Below are positions 1-9,471 of a stretch of DNA of 53,018 bases, one piece after another. The stretch's first letter is position 1. Each line of letters starts with the position of its first letter. Source of the DNA: Kiritimatiellia bacterium (lineage in GTDB: Bacteria; Verrucomicrobiota; Kiritimatiellia; RFP12; UBA1067); the NCBI GenBank assembly GCA_017450695.1, contig JAFSTA010000203.1:1-53018 (forward strand). The letters run 5' to 3'. The position numbers were made by a program, and so were the translations under genes. Below the pieces are notes generated by a model. The model saw nothing but the letters and a program-made list of their open reading frames with translations. It was not told the origin of the DNA and did no database searches.

Positions 1-75
1 AACGTTACGACAGAAAACGGATTCACCCAACTGGTGAAAGTCCGTGTCGTTCCAGAGAGCCGATATACTTTCTGA
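1..75 (+). CDS. C-terminal end of an unidentified protein (partial)
   Basis: Frame 1 is open from the first base and ends at TGA (73-75). It encodes 24 residues ending VRVVPESRYTF. The alternating hydrophobic/charged pattern resembles the final beta strand of a secreted or surface protein, but this is too short to name a family. The gene body lies upstream of the window. Confidence 0.45.
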   Translation, partial: NVTTENGFTQLVKVRVVPESRYTF

Positions 76-413
76 ATTTGAAAAATTGTCCAACGGAGGA
101 ATTTCAACCTCACGCAAAGTCCGCCACGTTCGCAAGGGGGGAATAACCGAAGCTTCGCGGACTTCGCGAACTTTGCGTGAGGCCATGAAACGGACATTTC
201 CGTGTTTGAGCGCCACAGGCTCTTGTTGAATTACGGAGATGCGCCCATTCTCGTTTTCTCGTTGGGGGTCTCACGTAGGCAGATCCGTTGAGGGCACAGA
301 GTACGCAGTGAAAGCGCGAAATAAGCGGCTTTCCGATTCCAAACGTTCGCATGGCAAACCCCGATGGCCTTTCTCTCGCAGCTTCCTCGCTTCTCAGCTG
401 GCGCAAAGCACCC
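76..413. repeat. Intergenic region with inverted repeat and dispersed repeat
   Basis: No convincing gene. Bases 108-120 (CCTCACGCAAAGT) are the exact reverse complement of 170-182, so a 13-base-pair stem can close a 49-base loop that itself contains TTCGCGAA. A degenerate version of this element lies at 46584-46640. A second motif, TTGAATTACGGAGATGCGCC at about 225-244, recurs with small changes near 46720 and 48509. The stretch therefore looks like a copy of a dispersed intergenic repeat family. Confidence 0.6.
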
Positions 414-3400
414 CTACTGCCTTCTCTCTACTGCCATCTCTTCCCCTTCGCCCAACGGCAGTTCGGTGTCGAGACGGAGAATGTCTTCCAGCGCGGTGTC
501 GCTGAGGTTGCTCAGACCGCTTTCCCCGCTTGCGATGATCGCCTGGCCGAGCGCGGTCTTTTCCGTGATCAGCCGGTCGATCCGGTCTTCGAGCGTTCCG
601 TGGCAGATCAATTTGTGGACGACCACGTTGCGCGTCTGCCCGATTCGGAAAGCGCGGTCGGTCGCCTGGTTTTCGACGGCGGGATTCCACCAACGGTCGT
701 AGTGGAAGACGTGCGTCGCCTTGGTGAGGTTCAGACCGATACCGCCCGCCTTGAGCGAAAGGATGAACGCCAGCGGCCGTTCCGATTCGCGGAAGACGCG
801 AATCTGCTCCTCGCGTTCCGTTCGCGAGAGTGTACCGTGCAGGAAGGGCATGGTTTCGGCAAACCGCTCGCTGAGGTTCCGCCGCAGCAGCTTTCCCATC
901 TCCGCGTATTGCGTGAAGATCAGCGCACTCTCGCCGGCCTCGAAGACCTCTTCCAGCATTTCGGTCAACCGTGTCAGCTTACCGGAACGGTTCGTCTCCG
1001 CCGTCGTCTCCGAAAGGTAGTTCGACGGATGGTTGCAGACTTGCTTGAGGTGGGTCAGCACGGCGAGGATTCGTCCGCGGCGCGCGATTCCCTCCGCCGA
1101 CTCGAGATCGAGCCGGAAGGTGTCCAGCACCTCACGGTAAAGCTGCGCCTGTTCCAGCGTGAGCGGGCAATAGACCTTCCCCTCGATTTTTTCGGGAAGG
1201 TCCCGGATGATCTCCCGGTCGGTCTTCAAGCGACGCAGGACGAACGGCGCGATGATTCGACGCAAGGTACGTCGCGCATCGGGATCGGTATCTGTCTGAA
1301 TCGGGCGGTAGAAGCGTTCGCGGAAACGCGAGCGCTTTCCGAGAAGCCCCGGATTGAGGAAGTCCATGATCGACCAGATATCGCCGACATGGTTTTCGAG
1401 CGGCGTACCGGTGAGGGCGATCCGGTAGTCGCCCGACAAGGAACGCGCGGCGACGGACTGGCGCGTGTCGGGGTTCTTGATGTTCTGCGCCTCGTCCAAA
1501 ACCACGCCCGCCCAACGAATAGAGCGGAGATCCGGGGCATCGCGATAGAGTAGTGTATAACTGGTGAAGACGACCGCGTGGCGCGTTGCCGCCCGCTGGA
1601 ACGCGGGACCGTGCAGACGTTCCGCACCGTGGTGGAGCAGGGCGGAGAGCGTCGGGGCGAAGCGTTGGGTTTCCCGCATCCAGTTCCCCAGCACGGACAT
1701 CGGTCCGACAATCAACACGGGGCGCTTCTCTCCGTTTGCGCGTTCCTGCAACAGGAACGCCAGCGTCTGCACGGTTTTTCCGAGTCCCATGTCATCGGCC
1801 AGGCACGCGCCGAATCCCCACTGCCGCAAGAAGCAGAGCCAGCTGAAACCGCGTACTTGGTAGGGACGGAGCATGCCGTGCAGGGTTCCCGGTTGTTCCA
1901 GAATCCGAAACTCGTGTTCCCCGCCCAGTCGCTGGAGGAAGGGCTGCAGCCATCCGTCCGTCCTCACCTCTCCCACCGCGAAACCGGATGGCGTCGCGTT
2001 CCCCAGCGAAAGGCCGACCACCTCCCGCGCGGTCAGGGTGTCCGCCTTTTTCCGCTTGCCGAGACGGAATGCTTCCTGAAGCTCTTTCACCTCCACCTGA
2101 ATCCACTTGCCCCGGAAGAAGACCAGTGGCGACTGCGCGTGGAGCAACCGTGCCAGCTCTTCGGTCGTCACCTCCTCACCCGCCAGCGAGACCGACCATT
2201 GCAACTGCACCTTCTCGTCCATCGAGTGCGTCTCTTTGGATTCGGGCGCGGAGACCTTCGCGACCAGTTTCACCGCGCTGGTCGCGCCCGCGATCCAGCC
2301 CGGTGGCAGACAGACGTCGTAACCGGAATGCGCGAGAACGCCCGCCGTCATGGTAAGGAAGAGGTAGGCTTCATCGCGAGTCAGCCGACACCCGTACCGC
2401 CCCCCCTCGAATGTTGCGGTCGCCAACGGGGGGAAGAGTCGCACCGCCTCTCCCAGCGAGAGTAACAGGTCTTTCGTCACACCGTCTTCACCGCGTGTCG
2501 GGAATTCGCGAATGCCCTTCCGCGTGGCGAGGCGGATGGCGAGCGGCCACGGTTTCTCCTCCGCGTCCGGCGCGGTCAACTCGAAACGCAGAACGGTTTC
2601 GGTTTGTTGCTGGCAGGTCACGGGATACCGCCATTTTTCCAGTTCCTGTTCCAGTTCGACCAGCTCTTCCTGTTTTTCCCAACGGATCCGAGCGGATTCT
2701 CCGCGCAATGCGGCGGACCAGGCGTCGTGCGCGCTATAGAACCGTCCGCGTTCCGCCTGCGCCTGGGTGAGACGGGTGACGACCGAATTGCGCACGAGCG
2801 TGTCGGTCAGTGAGGCGAGCAGTCCGGTTGCCGTCTCTTGTCGCGTTGTTCCGTCCAACGCGACCAGCGGAAGCAACGGCACGAGGCGACGGAATGTCCG
2901 CTGGTTCGCCCCGTCCAAACAAGGCTGCCAGACCGCGTGCCACTCCCCTTCGGCGCGGCGCACGATTCCCGGCAGATAGTGTCCGAGGGCGACCAGCGCT
3001 CCCGTGAATTTCAGGAATTCGGAGAAGACCCGGATCGAGATACCGCCCGCGATGCCGTCGCGGATGCGCCGGCCGCGCACGGCGTTCAGCACCAGCAACA
3101 GCGGCTTGCCTTCGAGCGGAACAGCGGTGACACGCCACGACTGAAGGGGACGGGGTTCCTCTTCTCGAAGGTCGGAGGGATTGAACAGTGAGAACGAGGC
3201 AAGCGGAATGCGATGTCCATCTCGCTCCACGGTCGGCAGCTGGATGTCAAACGGTTGTGGCACCAGTTCCGCCGCGTCATCCCACAACAGCTGACGCAGC
3301 ACGCGACGCAACTCCGTCGCACCGACATCGTGCGGCGAAAGCCCGTCGTCCGGCTGCCGCGACGTCTCGCCCCAGAGCCAGCATTTTCCCTGCGCCCAGC

Positions 3401-3419
3401 GTGTTTGCAGAATGACCAC
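414..3419 (-). CDS. SNF2/Swi2-family DEAD/H-box ATPase (helicase-like)
   Basis: A 1001-residue SNF2-type DNA translocase. The C-terminal half carries the two RecA-like lobes: Walker A in DDMGLGKTVQTLAF, the DEAQ box (VVLDEAQNIKN), motif III (ALTGTPLENH), and in the second lobe SLKAGGIGLNLTKA and the motif VI region DRAFRIGQTRNV. The region before the first lobe (LARLLHAQSPLVFFRGKWIQ) matches the SNF2-associated DUF3670 type found in bacterial members. The start is GTG at 3419 with GAGG six bases upstream. Such proteins remodel protein-DNA complexes; no substrate can be assigned. The gene is convergent with nothing and divergent from the methyltransferase at 3845. Confidence 0.93.
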   Translation of the reverse strand: MVILQTRWAQGKCWLWGETSRQPDDGLSPHDVGATELRRVLRQLLWDDAAELVPQPFDIQLPTVERDGHRIPLASFSLFNPSDLREEEPRPLQSWRVTAVPLEGKPLLLVLNAVRGRRIRDGIAGGISIRVFSEFLKFTGALVALGHYLPGIVRRAEGEWHAVWQPCLDGANQRTFRRLVPLLPLVALDGTTRQETATGLLASLTDTLVRNSVVTRLTQAQAERGRFYSAHDAWSAALRGESARIRWEKQEELVELEQELEKWRYPVTCQQQTETVLRFELTAPDAEEKPWPLAIRLATRKGIREFPTRGEDGVTKDLLLSLGEAVRLFPPLATATFEGGRYGCRLTRDEAYLFLTMTAGVLAHSGYDVCLPPGWIAGATSAVKLVAKVSAPESKETHSMDEKVQLQWSVSLAGEEVTTEELARLLHAQSPLVFFRGKWIQVEVKELQEAFRLGKRKKADTLTAREVVGLSLGNATPSGFAVGEVRTDGWLQPFLQRLGGEHEFRILEQPGTLHGMLRPYQVRGFSWLCFLRQWGFGACLADDMGLGKTVQTLAFLLQERANGEKRPVLIVGPMSVLGNWMRETQRFAPTLSALLHHGAERLHGPAFQRAATRHAVVFTSYTLLYRDAPDLRSIRWAGVVLDEAQNIKNPDTRQSVAARSLSGDYRIALTGTPLENHVGDIWSIMDFLNPGLLGKRSRFRERFYRPIQTDTDPDARRTLRRIIAPFVLRRLKTDREIIRDLPEKIEGKVYCPLTLEQAQLYREVLDTFRLDLESAEGIARRGRILAVLTHLKQVCNHPSNYLSETTAETNRSGKLTRLTEMLEEVFEAGESALIFTQYAEMGKLLRRNLSERFAETMPFLHGTLSRTEREEQIRVFRESERPLAFILSLKAGGIGLNLTKATHVFHYDRWWNPAVENQATDRAFRIGQTRNVVVHKLICHGTLEDRIDRLITEKTALGQAIIASGESGLSNLSDTALEDILRLDTELPLGEGEEMAVERRQ

Positions 3420-3844
3420 GTAAAACCTCAGGCTTGATTCGAAAACAGAAATAAAATGGAATACAAACCCCTTGCGATCTTTGCGGTAGAATTTATCTCT
3501 GCCACTGCATCACAGACGGTTACTTTGAAAGGTTTGAAATCCATGCACAAAATTATACATGATTTTTTGGACCAACGCAAACGGGAAGAGGATGGTGCGA
3601 CCGTTACGGATATGGGTTGGTATGGTTTGATTTCGTTGTCACCTTATCCGGGATGAGAAAGGCGAATCAGACTTTGAAGCTAACGAAAACAATTCCGATA
3701 GGAACGCGGATGAAACGTGTAAGCATAATCATTTCGGCGCGGTGTGCTTCCGGTACCGTAACATTCATCGGTGTACTTACTACAATCAAGCATAGGCAAG
3801 CGGTGGGAGATTTGATATAATGTCCGCAAAAATAGGAACAGTAA
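3420..3844. other. Intergenic region upstream of the methyltransferase
   Basis: This AT-richer stretch separates two divergent genes. A 66-codon open frame at 3456-3656 has no ribosome-binding site and no recognisable domain, so I do not call it. The only clear signal is the promoter-like element at 3793-3821. Confidence 0.5.
3793..3821 (+). promoter_or_regulatory. Sigma-70-type promoter for the BsuBI/PstI-like operon
   Basis: TAGGCA (3793-3798) is followed after 17 bases by a perfect TATAAT (3816-3821). Transcription would start near 3828, leaving AGGA (3833-3836) and ATG at 3845 in the transcript. Confidence 0.5.
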
Positions 3845-5413
3845 ATGCAATTGCGCGAACAGAGAAGAACTGTCACGAGGAACCGCCTTGACGGGCGGAC
3901 GATGTTGTGTGTCGTCGCATTGACGCTTGCCGAAGCTCGCCCTTTGCGTGAACAAATGGAGCAGCGGCGGATTATTCATGCGAACGAGACTCCGGTTGCC
4001 GTGAAACAAGAGCTAGGACAGTATTTCACGCCCGGGCATATAGCTGATTTCATGGCTTCGCTTTTTCCGAAGAACGACGGTGGCGACATTCGTATTCTTG
4101 ATCCCGGAGCGGGTATCGGCATTCTTTCCTGTGCATTGGCTGAACGTATTGCAGCCGAGAAGTGGAACGTCGGTTCGCTTGCCGTGGATGCATACGAGAT
4201 TGACCAATCGCTCATCGGGCATTTGCGGAAGAACCTCGAGCAAGCGTTATCTTCTTTAGATGGTCGGGCATCTGTCGTGCAGGGTGATTTTCTGGCAGCT
4301 GTTGCGGAAGCGGTTAAGGGTGGTGATTTGCCGCGTTACACGCATGTCATCATGAATCCGCCTTACAAAAAGATTCGCACGACGTCAAAGGAACGAGAAT
4401 TGGTGCAGTCGTTCGGTCTCGAGACGGTCAATCTTTACACGGCGTTCTTGGGCGCGTCAATCGTCTCGACCGTTGAAGGCGGTCACATTGTCGCCATCGT
4501 CCCGCGCAGTTTCTGCAATGGCACGTACTACAGGCCGTTTAGGGAGTTCTTGCTCAAACGCTGCTCAATCGAGCGTATCCACCTCTTTGACAGCCGCGAC
4601 ACGGCTTTCAAGGACGAGGCCGTATTGCAGGAAAACATCATCATCATGTTGCGAAAGGGCGGTGCGCAAGGCGATGTAACGGTGTCGTATTCCAAAGACG
4701 GCTCTTTGGCCGGTTTGCAGAGCCGTGTCTTTCAGTTCGCCGAAATTGTGGATCCTCAAGACAACGAGAAGTACATAAACATTCCGCGAGGAAAGGAAAC
4801 CGACAGCGGTTTTGGGGTTTTCAATTCCTCGTTGGGGGATATTGGCATTCAGGTCTCAACTGGCGCAGTCGTTGACTTCAGGTCGAAGGATGCTCTTTGC
4901 AAAGAACCAGAAAATGGAAGCGTCCCGCTTTTGTATTCAGTTCATTTCAAGAACTGGCGAGTTCGCTGGCCGGTGGATTCGAAAAGACCCAACGCCCTTG
5001 CGCGAACGCCTGATACGGAGAAGATGCTGTTGCCGAACGGGTATTATGTGGCGGTCAAGCGTTTCTCGGCAAAGGAGGAGAGGCGGCGGCTTGTCGCCTC
5101 GCTTGTCAGGCCAGAAGATTTCAAGGCAGACGCCATTGCTTTTGAGAACCATCTGAATGTTTTCATGCAAGACAAGCACGGCCTTGACAAGTACATGGCA
5201 TACGGGATTGTCGTGTGGCTCAACACGACGTGGCTTGACGAAAAGTTTCGTGCGTTCAGCGGACACACGCAGGTCAACGCAACCGACCTTCGCAATCTCC
5301 CGTATCCGTCTGCAAAGCAACTTTCCGACATGGGCCGCAAGATTGCGTTGCAAAAAGAATGGGCGCAGGAAGTTTTCGACAAAATCGCAAAGGAGGTCGC
5401 TGATGGCCAATGA
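3845..5413 (+). CDS. BsuBI/PstI-type adenine-specific DNA methyltransferase
   Basis: A 522-residue N6-adenine methyltransferase. The SAM-binding motif I is RILDPGAGIGIL and catalytic motif IV is VIMNPPYKK (NPPY). The conserved ELGQYFTPGHIADFMASLF block is typical of BsuBI/PstI and Eco57I-type methylases. It would protect sites cut by the endonuclease encoded directly downstream, which overlaps it by 11 bases. The start at 3845 has AGGA seven to eight bases upstream and a TATAAT promoter; an internal ATG at 3956 is a possible alternative. The enzyme looks intact. Confidence 0.92.
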   Translation: MQLREQRRTVTRNRLDGRTMLCVVALTLAEARPLREQMEQRRIIHANETPVAVKQELGQYFTPGHIADFMASLFPKNDGGDIRILDPGAGIGILSCALAERIAAEKWNVGSLAVDAYEIDQSLIGHLRKNLEQALSSLDGRASVVQGDFLAAVAEAVKGGDLPRYTHVIMNPPYKKIRTTSKERELVQSFGLETVNLYTAFLGASIVSTVEGGHIVAIVPRSFCNGTYYRPFREFLLKRCSIERIHLFDSRDTAFKDEAVLQENIIIMLRKGGAQGDVTVSYSKDGSLAGLQSRVFQFAEIVDPQDNEKYINIPRGKETDSGFGVFNSSLGDIGIQVSTGAVVDFRSKDALCKEPENGSVPLLYSVHFKNWRVRWPVDSKRPNALARTPDTEKMLLPNGYYVAVKRFSAKEERRRLVASLVRPEDFKADAIAFENHLNVFMQDKHGLDKYMAYGIVVWLNTTWLDEKFRAFSGHTQVNATDLRNLPYPSAKQLSDMGRKIALQKEWAQEVFDKIAKEVADGQ

Positions 5414-6367
5414 GAGCGAAAAGGATACGAGGTCGCCAAGGGTTGACGAGGCGATCGACATATTGACGCAGTTCGGACTGCCGCGTGCGCAGTTGAATGA
5501 TCGAACGGCCTACTGTCTATTGGCATTGTTGAACATAACAGGGGAAACGCCGTGGTCGAATGCCGCCGCCCCTCTTGTGGGCATTACGCCCATGATGGAT
5601 TTTGCCCGCAGCAATTATGCGGCTGACTACGCGCCAAATACGCGAGAGACCTTTCGCCGGTTCAGTATGCACCAAATGGTACAGGCGGGCATCGCGCGTT
5701 ACAACCCCGACAGTCCAGAACGGCCGACCAACAGTCCCAAGGGGTTTATCAAATATCTCCCGCCGCGTTGGAAGTCATCAAGGCTTATAAAACCAGATCT
5801 TGGGCAAGGAAGCTCGCTGCCTTTAAGCGAAACGCACCTGCCTTGGTGGAACAGTATGCCAAAGAACGGCAGATGGACATGGTAGAGGTGCGTGTACGGG
5901 AGGGATTAAGCGTTACGCTATCACCGGGTACGCACAACGAACTTATACGGGCAATAATCGAGGACATGGCGCCGCGCTTCACGCCTGGTGCGATGCTCGT
6001 TTACATTGGCGACACGGGTGACAAGTGGGGATTCTTCGACAAAGAGCTTGCGGTACAACTTGGACTCAAGGTTGAAGAACACGGCAAGATGCCCGATGTC
6101 GTGCTCTGGCAAGAATCCAGCAATTGGCTCGTGCTTGTCGAATCTGTCACGTCCCACGGCCCCGTCGATTCCAAACGCCACATTGAATTGAGCGAATTGT
6201 TCGCCTCCGCATCCGGCGACAAGGTTTATATTTCGGCTTTTCCCGACAAGCGGACATTCGCGCGATTTGCTCTCGATGTCGCATGGGAAACCGAGGTCTG
6301 GGTTGCCGACAATCCAACCCACATGGTCCATTTCAACGGCAGCAAGTTCCTCGGTCCATACAAGTAA
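5403..6367 (+). pseudogene. BsuBI/PstI-family restriction endonuclease, frameshifted
   Basis: Two overlapping frames together encode about 320 residues, the usual length of PstI-like enzymes. The first begins MANESEKDTRS at 5403 and is collinear up to NSPKG. It then runs out of frame to a stop at 5885. The second frame continues with VYQISPAALEVIKAY and ends at 6367. It carries the nuclease core: GDTGDKWGFF, then MPDVVLWQE and LVLVESVTSHGPVDSKR. One missing base in the G run at 5741-5744 explains the shift: with five Gs the reading is NSPKGVYQISP. It is either a recently inactivated enzyme or a sequencing indel. The family call rests on the methyltransferase neighbour and the ESVTSHGPVDxKR motif. 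Confidence 0.85.
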
Positions 6368-6398
6368 TTGCGGTTGCTTATCCGCATGAGACAAGAGA

Positions 6399-6437
6399 CT
6401 GCGGTGGCACCAGAATCTCCTCAGTGAACCACCGCAG
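6399..6437. terminator. Hairpin between convergent genes
   Basis: CTGCGGTGG (6399-6407) pairs perfectly with CCACCGCAG (6429-6437) around a 21-base loop. It sits between the ends of the convergent endonuclease and hydrolase genes. There is no T run, so termination is suggested only by position. Confidence 0.4.
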
Positions 6438-6487
6438 CTCTGCCGTCGGCATTTCTACGCATTCCCGCCCCCGCATGAGAGACGGGC

Positions 6488-7435
6488 TTACCGGAAATCG
6501 AATGAGGTTGCCGCCTCTTTCACGGCTTCGGAGGCGCAGGACTGCATCAGAGACGCGCGTTCCTTCCCGCCCGCGTATGCGGGGATGTAGGTGGTCTTGG
6601 TCACGTCCGTGCCGAAGAAAAACGCCTGCCAGACCAACGCCTGGAGGTATTCGCCGGAAGCGTTCAGGTGAATCGAGTCTTGCGAGAGCTTCTCCTCGCC
6701 CTTGCCGTCTTTCGGTTTCTTCCAGCTGAAGCGCCCCACGATCTCGCCGCCGAGATCCGGCGTTTCCGGTTTCTTGCAGCTTGCCAACTGTTCATGGGTG
6801 GGGCACACCAGCGTGACCGGCAGGGCCTGGCGGAACTTCTGTACGGCCAGCCCCGTCGGGATCATGCGGAACTTGTACTGCTTCGCCAGCGAGATGTAGG
6901 CATCGCGCGTCCGCTCGTATTGACCGGTCTGGTCGAACTTCCAAGCGCCGCCGGGCCGGATGCGCTTGTCGAGGTTGCAGTACGCCCAAGTCTGCTGGAT
7001 GACGATCTCCGCCTGAGGGGCAAGCTCTTTAATCTTGGCGATCAGCTTGTCCGCATACGGGTGATAGGTCGTCGGATCCCAGGCTGCGTGGCTCGCCTGC
7101 TGGATTGTCACGAAGTCCCACTTGTCCGCCGCCAGCATCTGCGGGATGTTGGACTTGAAACGCTTGACGCCCTCAGCGTCGCTGATCCAGATGTCATACG
7201 GCTTGAAGGTGAGGTCCGTCGCCTTCTCGACATTCTCCCAGTGCCGCTGGAAGGAACAACCGCCGATGTACATGCTGGCCGCCTTCAACTCGTTACCCGA
7301 TGCCTTCGCGAGCTGCGGCCAGTTACGCATCACACTGACGGAAAAACTGTTCCCGATGATCAGCACCTTCGTTTCCTTCGCCCATGCCGCCGCGACGGCG
7401 GCAACTGCCAATACCATGCACAATGTCCGTTTCAC
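6488..7435 (-). CDS. Secreted SGNH-hydrolase-like protein (DUF4886 type)
   Basis: A protein of 315 residues starting at GTG (7435) behind AAAGGAG; a longer in-frame start at 7498 lies inside the ABC gene and lacks a ribosome-binding site. A signal peptide (about residues 1-20, rich in A and V, ending AWA) precedes KVLIIGNSFS, the block I serine motif of SGNH hydrolases. DSIHLNASGEYLQAL near the C-terminus supplies the Asp-His pair. Family members are esterases acting on acylated carbohydrates; the substrate here is unknown. It follows the ABC transporter by 22 bases on the same strand. Confidence 0.8.
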   Translation of the reverse strand: MKRTLCMVLAVAAVAAAWAKETKVLIIGNSFSVSVMRNWPQLAKASGNELKAASMYIGGCSFQRHWENVEKATDLTFKPYDIWISDAEGVKRFKSNIPQMLAADKWDFVTIQQASHAAWDPTTYHPYADKLIAKIKELAPQAEIVIQQTWAYCNLDKRIRPGGAWKFDQTGQYERTRDAYISLAKQYKFRMIPTGLAVQKFRQALPVTLVCPTHEQLASCKKPETPDLGGEIVGRFSWKKPKDGKGEEKLSQDSIHLNASGEYLQALVWQAFFFGTDVTKTTYIPAYAGGKERASLMQSCASEAVKEAATSFDFR

Positions 7436-7457
7436 TTCATTCTCCTTTCGGTGTTTT

Positions 7458-9452
7458 TCAATCCATCTGCTGCATCTCGCAGAGGCGGCGATAGACACCG
7501 CCCTTGGCGTACAACTCGTCGTGCGTACCGCGCTCCTGGATCACGCCGTTCGCCATCACCAGGATCTGATCCGCATTGCGGATCGTGCTGAGGCGGTGCG
7601 CGATCGCGAAGGTGGTGCGGTTCGCCATCAACCGGTTGATCGCATCCTGCACCAGCCGTTCCGTAACCGTGTCAAGCGCACTGGTCGCCTCGTCCAGCAC
7701 GAGGATCGGCGGATTCTTGAGGATGGCGCGCGCGATCGCCACGCGCTGCCGTTCGCCACCCGAAAGCGCGAATCCCTTCTCGCCCACCACTCGGTCATAG
7801 CCCTCCGGCTGGGAGACGATGAACTCGTGCGCGTTCGCCATCTTCGCGGCCTCGATGATCTGTTCCCGCGTCGCCCCCTCCGTGCCGTAGGCGATGTTGT
7901 TGGCGATCGTGTCGTTGAAGAGGACTGTCTCCTGCGTGACAACGCCGATCAGCTTGCGCAAATCCGCGATGTCAAAGCGGTTGAGCGGGACGCCGTCCAT
8001 CGTGATCGAACCGTCGGTGGGATCGTAGAACCGTGCCAGCAGGTTGGCGAGCGTCGTCTTGCCGGATCCCGTGCCGCCGACCACCGCGATAATCTTGCCG
8101 CGCGGCATCTCGAAGGAGACGTCCTTGATCGTGAGGTCCGGGTTCTGCCCGTAGCGGAACGAGACATGGTCGAATTTCACGGAGGCCGTGAAGTCCGTCT
8201 TGTGAACCGGATTTTCGGCAAGGGGCAGGCTCATGTCCAGATCCATCAGCGAGAAGATACGGCAGAGCGCGGCGCGTCCGCGTTCCACCTGCGCCTGCAC
8301 CTTGCTGAGTTGGCGCATCGGGCGGTACGCCACCAGCAGCGGCGCGACCAGCGGAACGATGTCGTAGATCGCGACTTTCATGAAGAAGCAGTAGATGATG
8401 AAGACGAAGATCATGCAGACGCCCAGCGCTTCCACCACGGGTTGGATCAGCAATTCAATCCGCACCGACCGCAACAGCGTCTTCACGTAGTCGCGGTTCG
8501 CCGCCTGGTACTTCTTCTCCTCCAGCTCCTCCGTGTTGTACGCCTTGACCACGCGGATACAGGTGATGTTCTCGTGCATCTTGGAACTGATGATCGAGAC
8601 GCGTTGCATCGCCCGCCGCGCCCAGCGGTGTACGATCGTCCCCAGCACGGTAATCGGCAGGAACACGAGCGGAAACCCGACCCCCATCAGGACCAGCGTG
8701 GGGATCATGTCGTGCTGGATCGCGTAGTAGATCACGAAGCCGCCCGCGACCAGAATCTCGAAGGGGGCACGGCAGAGATCCGCCACCGTGCGGGAAATCA
8801 CGTGCTCGATTTGCTGCGGATCATTCGTGCAGCGGCTCATCACCTGTCCCACGTCCGTCCGTCCGAAGAACTGGAGTGACTGCTGCTGCAGGTGGTTGAA
8901 GAGATCCTGTCGCAAATCCTGAACGACATGGGCACCGGACCAGCGTAGGCAGTATTGGTTGAGGTACATCGAACCGAGCCAGATGAGCATGACGAGCGGA
9001 ACGACGACAATCGCCACGACGAGCAGTTCCCCCGTCATGTTCCCCTTCTCGTCGAGCAGTTCCAGCCCGAACTTCCTCGCCAGCGAGTCCGCCTTGTTGA
9101 ACCAGCCGGGCAGGTCTTTCCGCTCCAGCTTCCCGGCGGACTTCTCTCGTTTCACCATATCTTTCAGAGAAACCTTGAAGCCCGCCTTCTTCGCGTCCGC
9201 CTCTTCCGCCACGGACGCGGCGGCCTCGGCCTGCTCTCCTTCCACCGCCTCTTTCGCTTCCGTTGTCTGCACGTGCTTCAGCACGGGCTGGATCACCTGG
9301 AAGAGCGGCATCCAGGACATCGCGGTCGTGAATCCCGCGAGCAGCCCGATCAGCAGACGCACCTTGTATTTCTTCGCGTACTGGAAGAGGCGCCCGTAGG
9401 CTTGTTTCGCGGTGTATTCCTTGTCAAAAAATTCGGTTGTCTTGATTCCCAT
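7458..9452 (-). CDS. MsbA-like ABC exporter (fused permease and ATPase)
   Basis: A half-transporter of 664 residues with an N-terminal six-helix domain and a C-terminal nucleotide-binding domain. The latter shows Walker A GGTGSGKTTLAN, signature LSGGERQRVAIARAI, Walker B ILVLDEATSALD and the H-loop IAHRLSTI. Such dimers flip lipids or export hydrophobic compounds across the inner membrane. Start ATG at 9452 (MGIKTTEFFDKEY) is preferred over 9578, which lies inside trxB. Unusually, the first periplasmic loop carries an insertion of roughly 90 residues rich in Ala, Glu and Lys between helices 1 and 2. Confidence 0.92.
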   Translation of the reverse strand: MGIKTTEFFDKEYTAKQAYGRLFQYAKKYKVRLLIGLLAGFTTAMSWMPLFQVIQPVLKHVQTTEAKEAVEGEQAEAAASVAEEADAKKAGFKVSLKDMVKREKSAGKLERKDLPGWFNKADSLARKFGLELLDEKGNMTGELLVVAIVVVPLVMLIWLGSMYLNQYCLRWSGAHVVQDLRQDLFNHLQQQSLQFFGRTDVGQVMSRCTNDPQQIEHVISRTVADLCRAPFEILVAGGFVIYYAIQHDMIPTLVLMGVGFPLVFLPITVLGTIVHRWARRAMQRVSIISSKMHENITCIRVVKAYNTEELEEKKYQAANRDYVKTLLRSVRIELLIQPVVEALGVCMIFVFIIYCFFMKVAIYDIVPLVAPLLVAYRPMRQLSKVQAQVERGRAALCRIFSLMDLDMSLPLAENPVHKTDFTASVKFDHVSFRYGQNPDLTIKDVSFEMPRGKIIAVVGGTGSGKTTLANLLARFYDPTDGSITMDGVPLNRFDIADLRKLIGVVTQETVLFNDTIANNIAYGTEGATREQIIEAAKMANAHEFIVSQPEGYDRVVGEKGFALSGGERQRVAIARAILKNPPILVLDEATSALDTVTERLVQDAINRLMANRTTFAIAHRLSTIRNADQILVMANGVIQERGTHDELYAKGGVYRRLCEMQQMD

Positions 9453-9471
9453 GATTCCACCATTCTGCCTG

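Noticed and set aside
351-1553. 400-codon open frame antisense to the SNF2 gene
   Set aside because: The opposite strand has full SNF2 motifs over the same bases; the frame has no ribosome-binding site and a composition typical of antisense frames.
7122-8879. 585-codon open frame antisense to the ABC exporter
   Set aside because: It is a shadow of a GC-rich gene whose sense frame contains all ABC motifs; the antisense product is rich in His, Arg and Asp with no domain.
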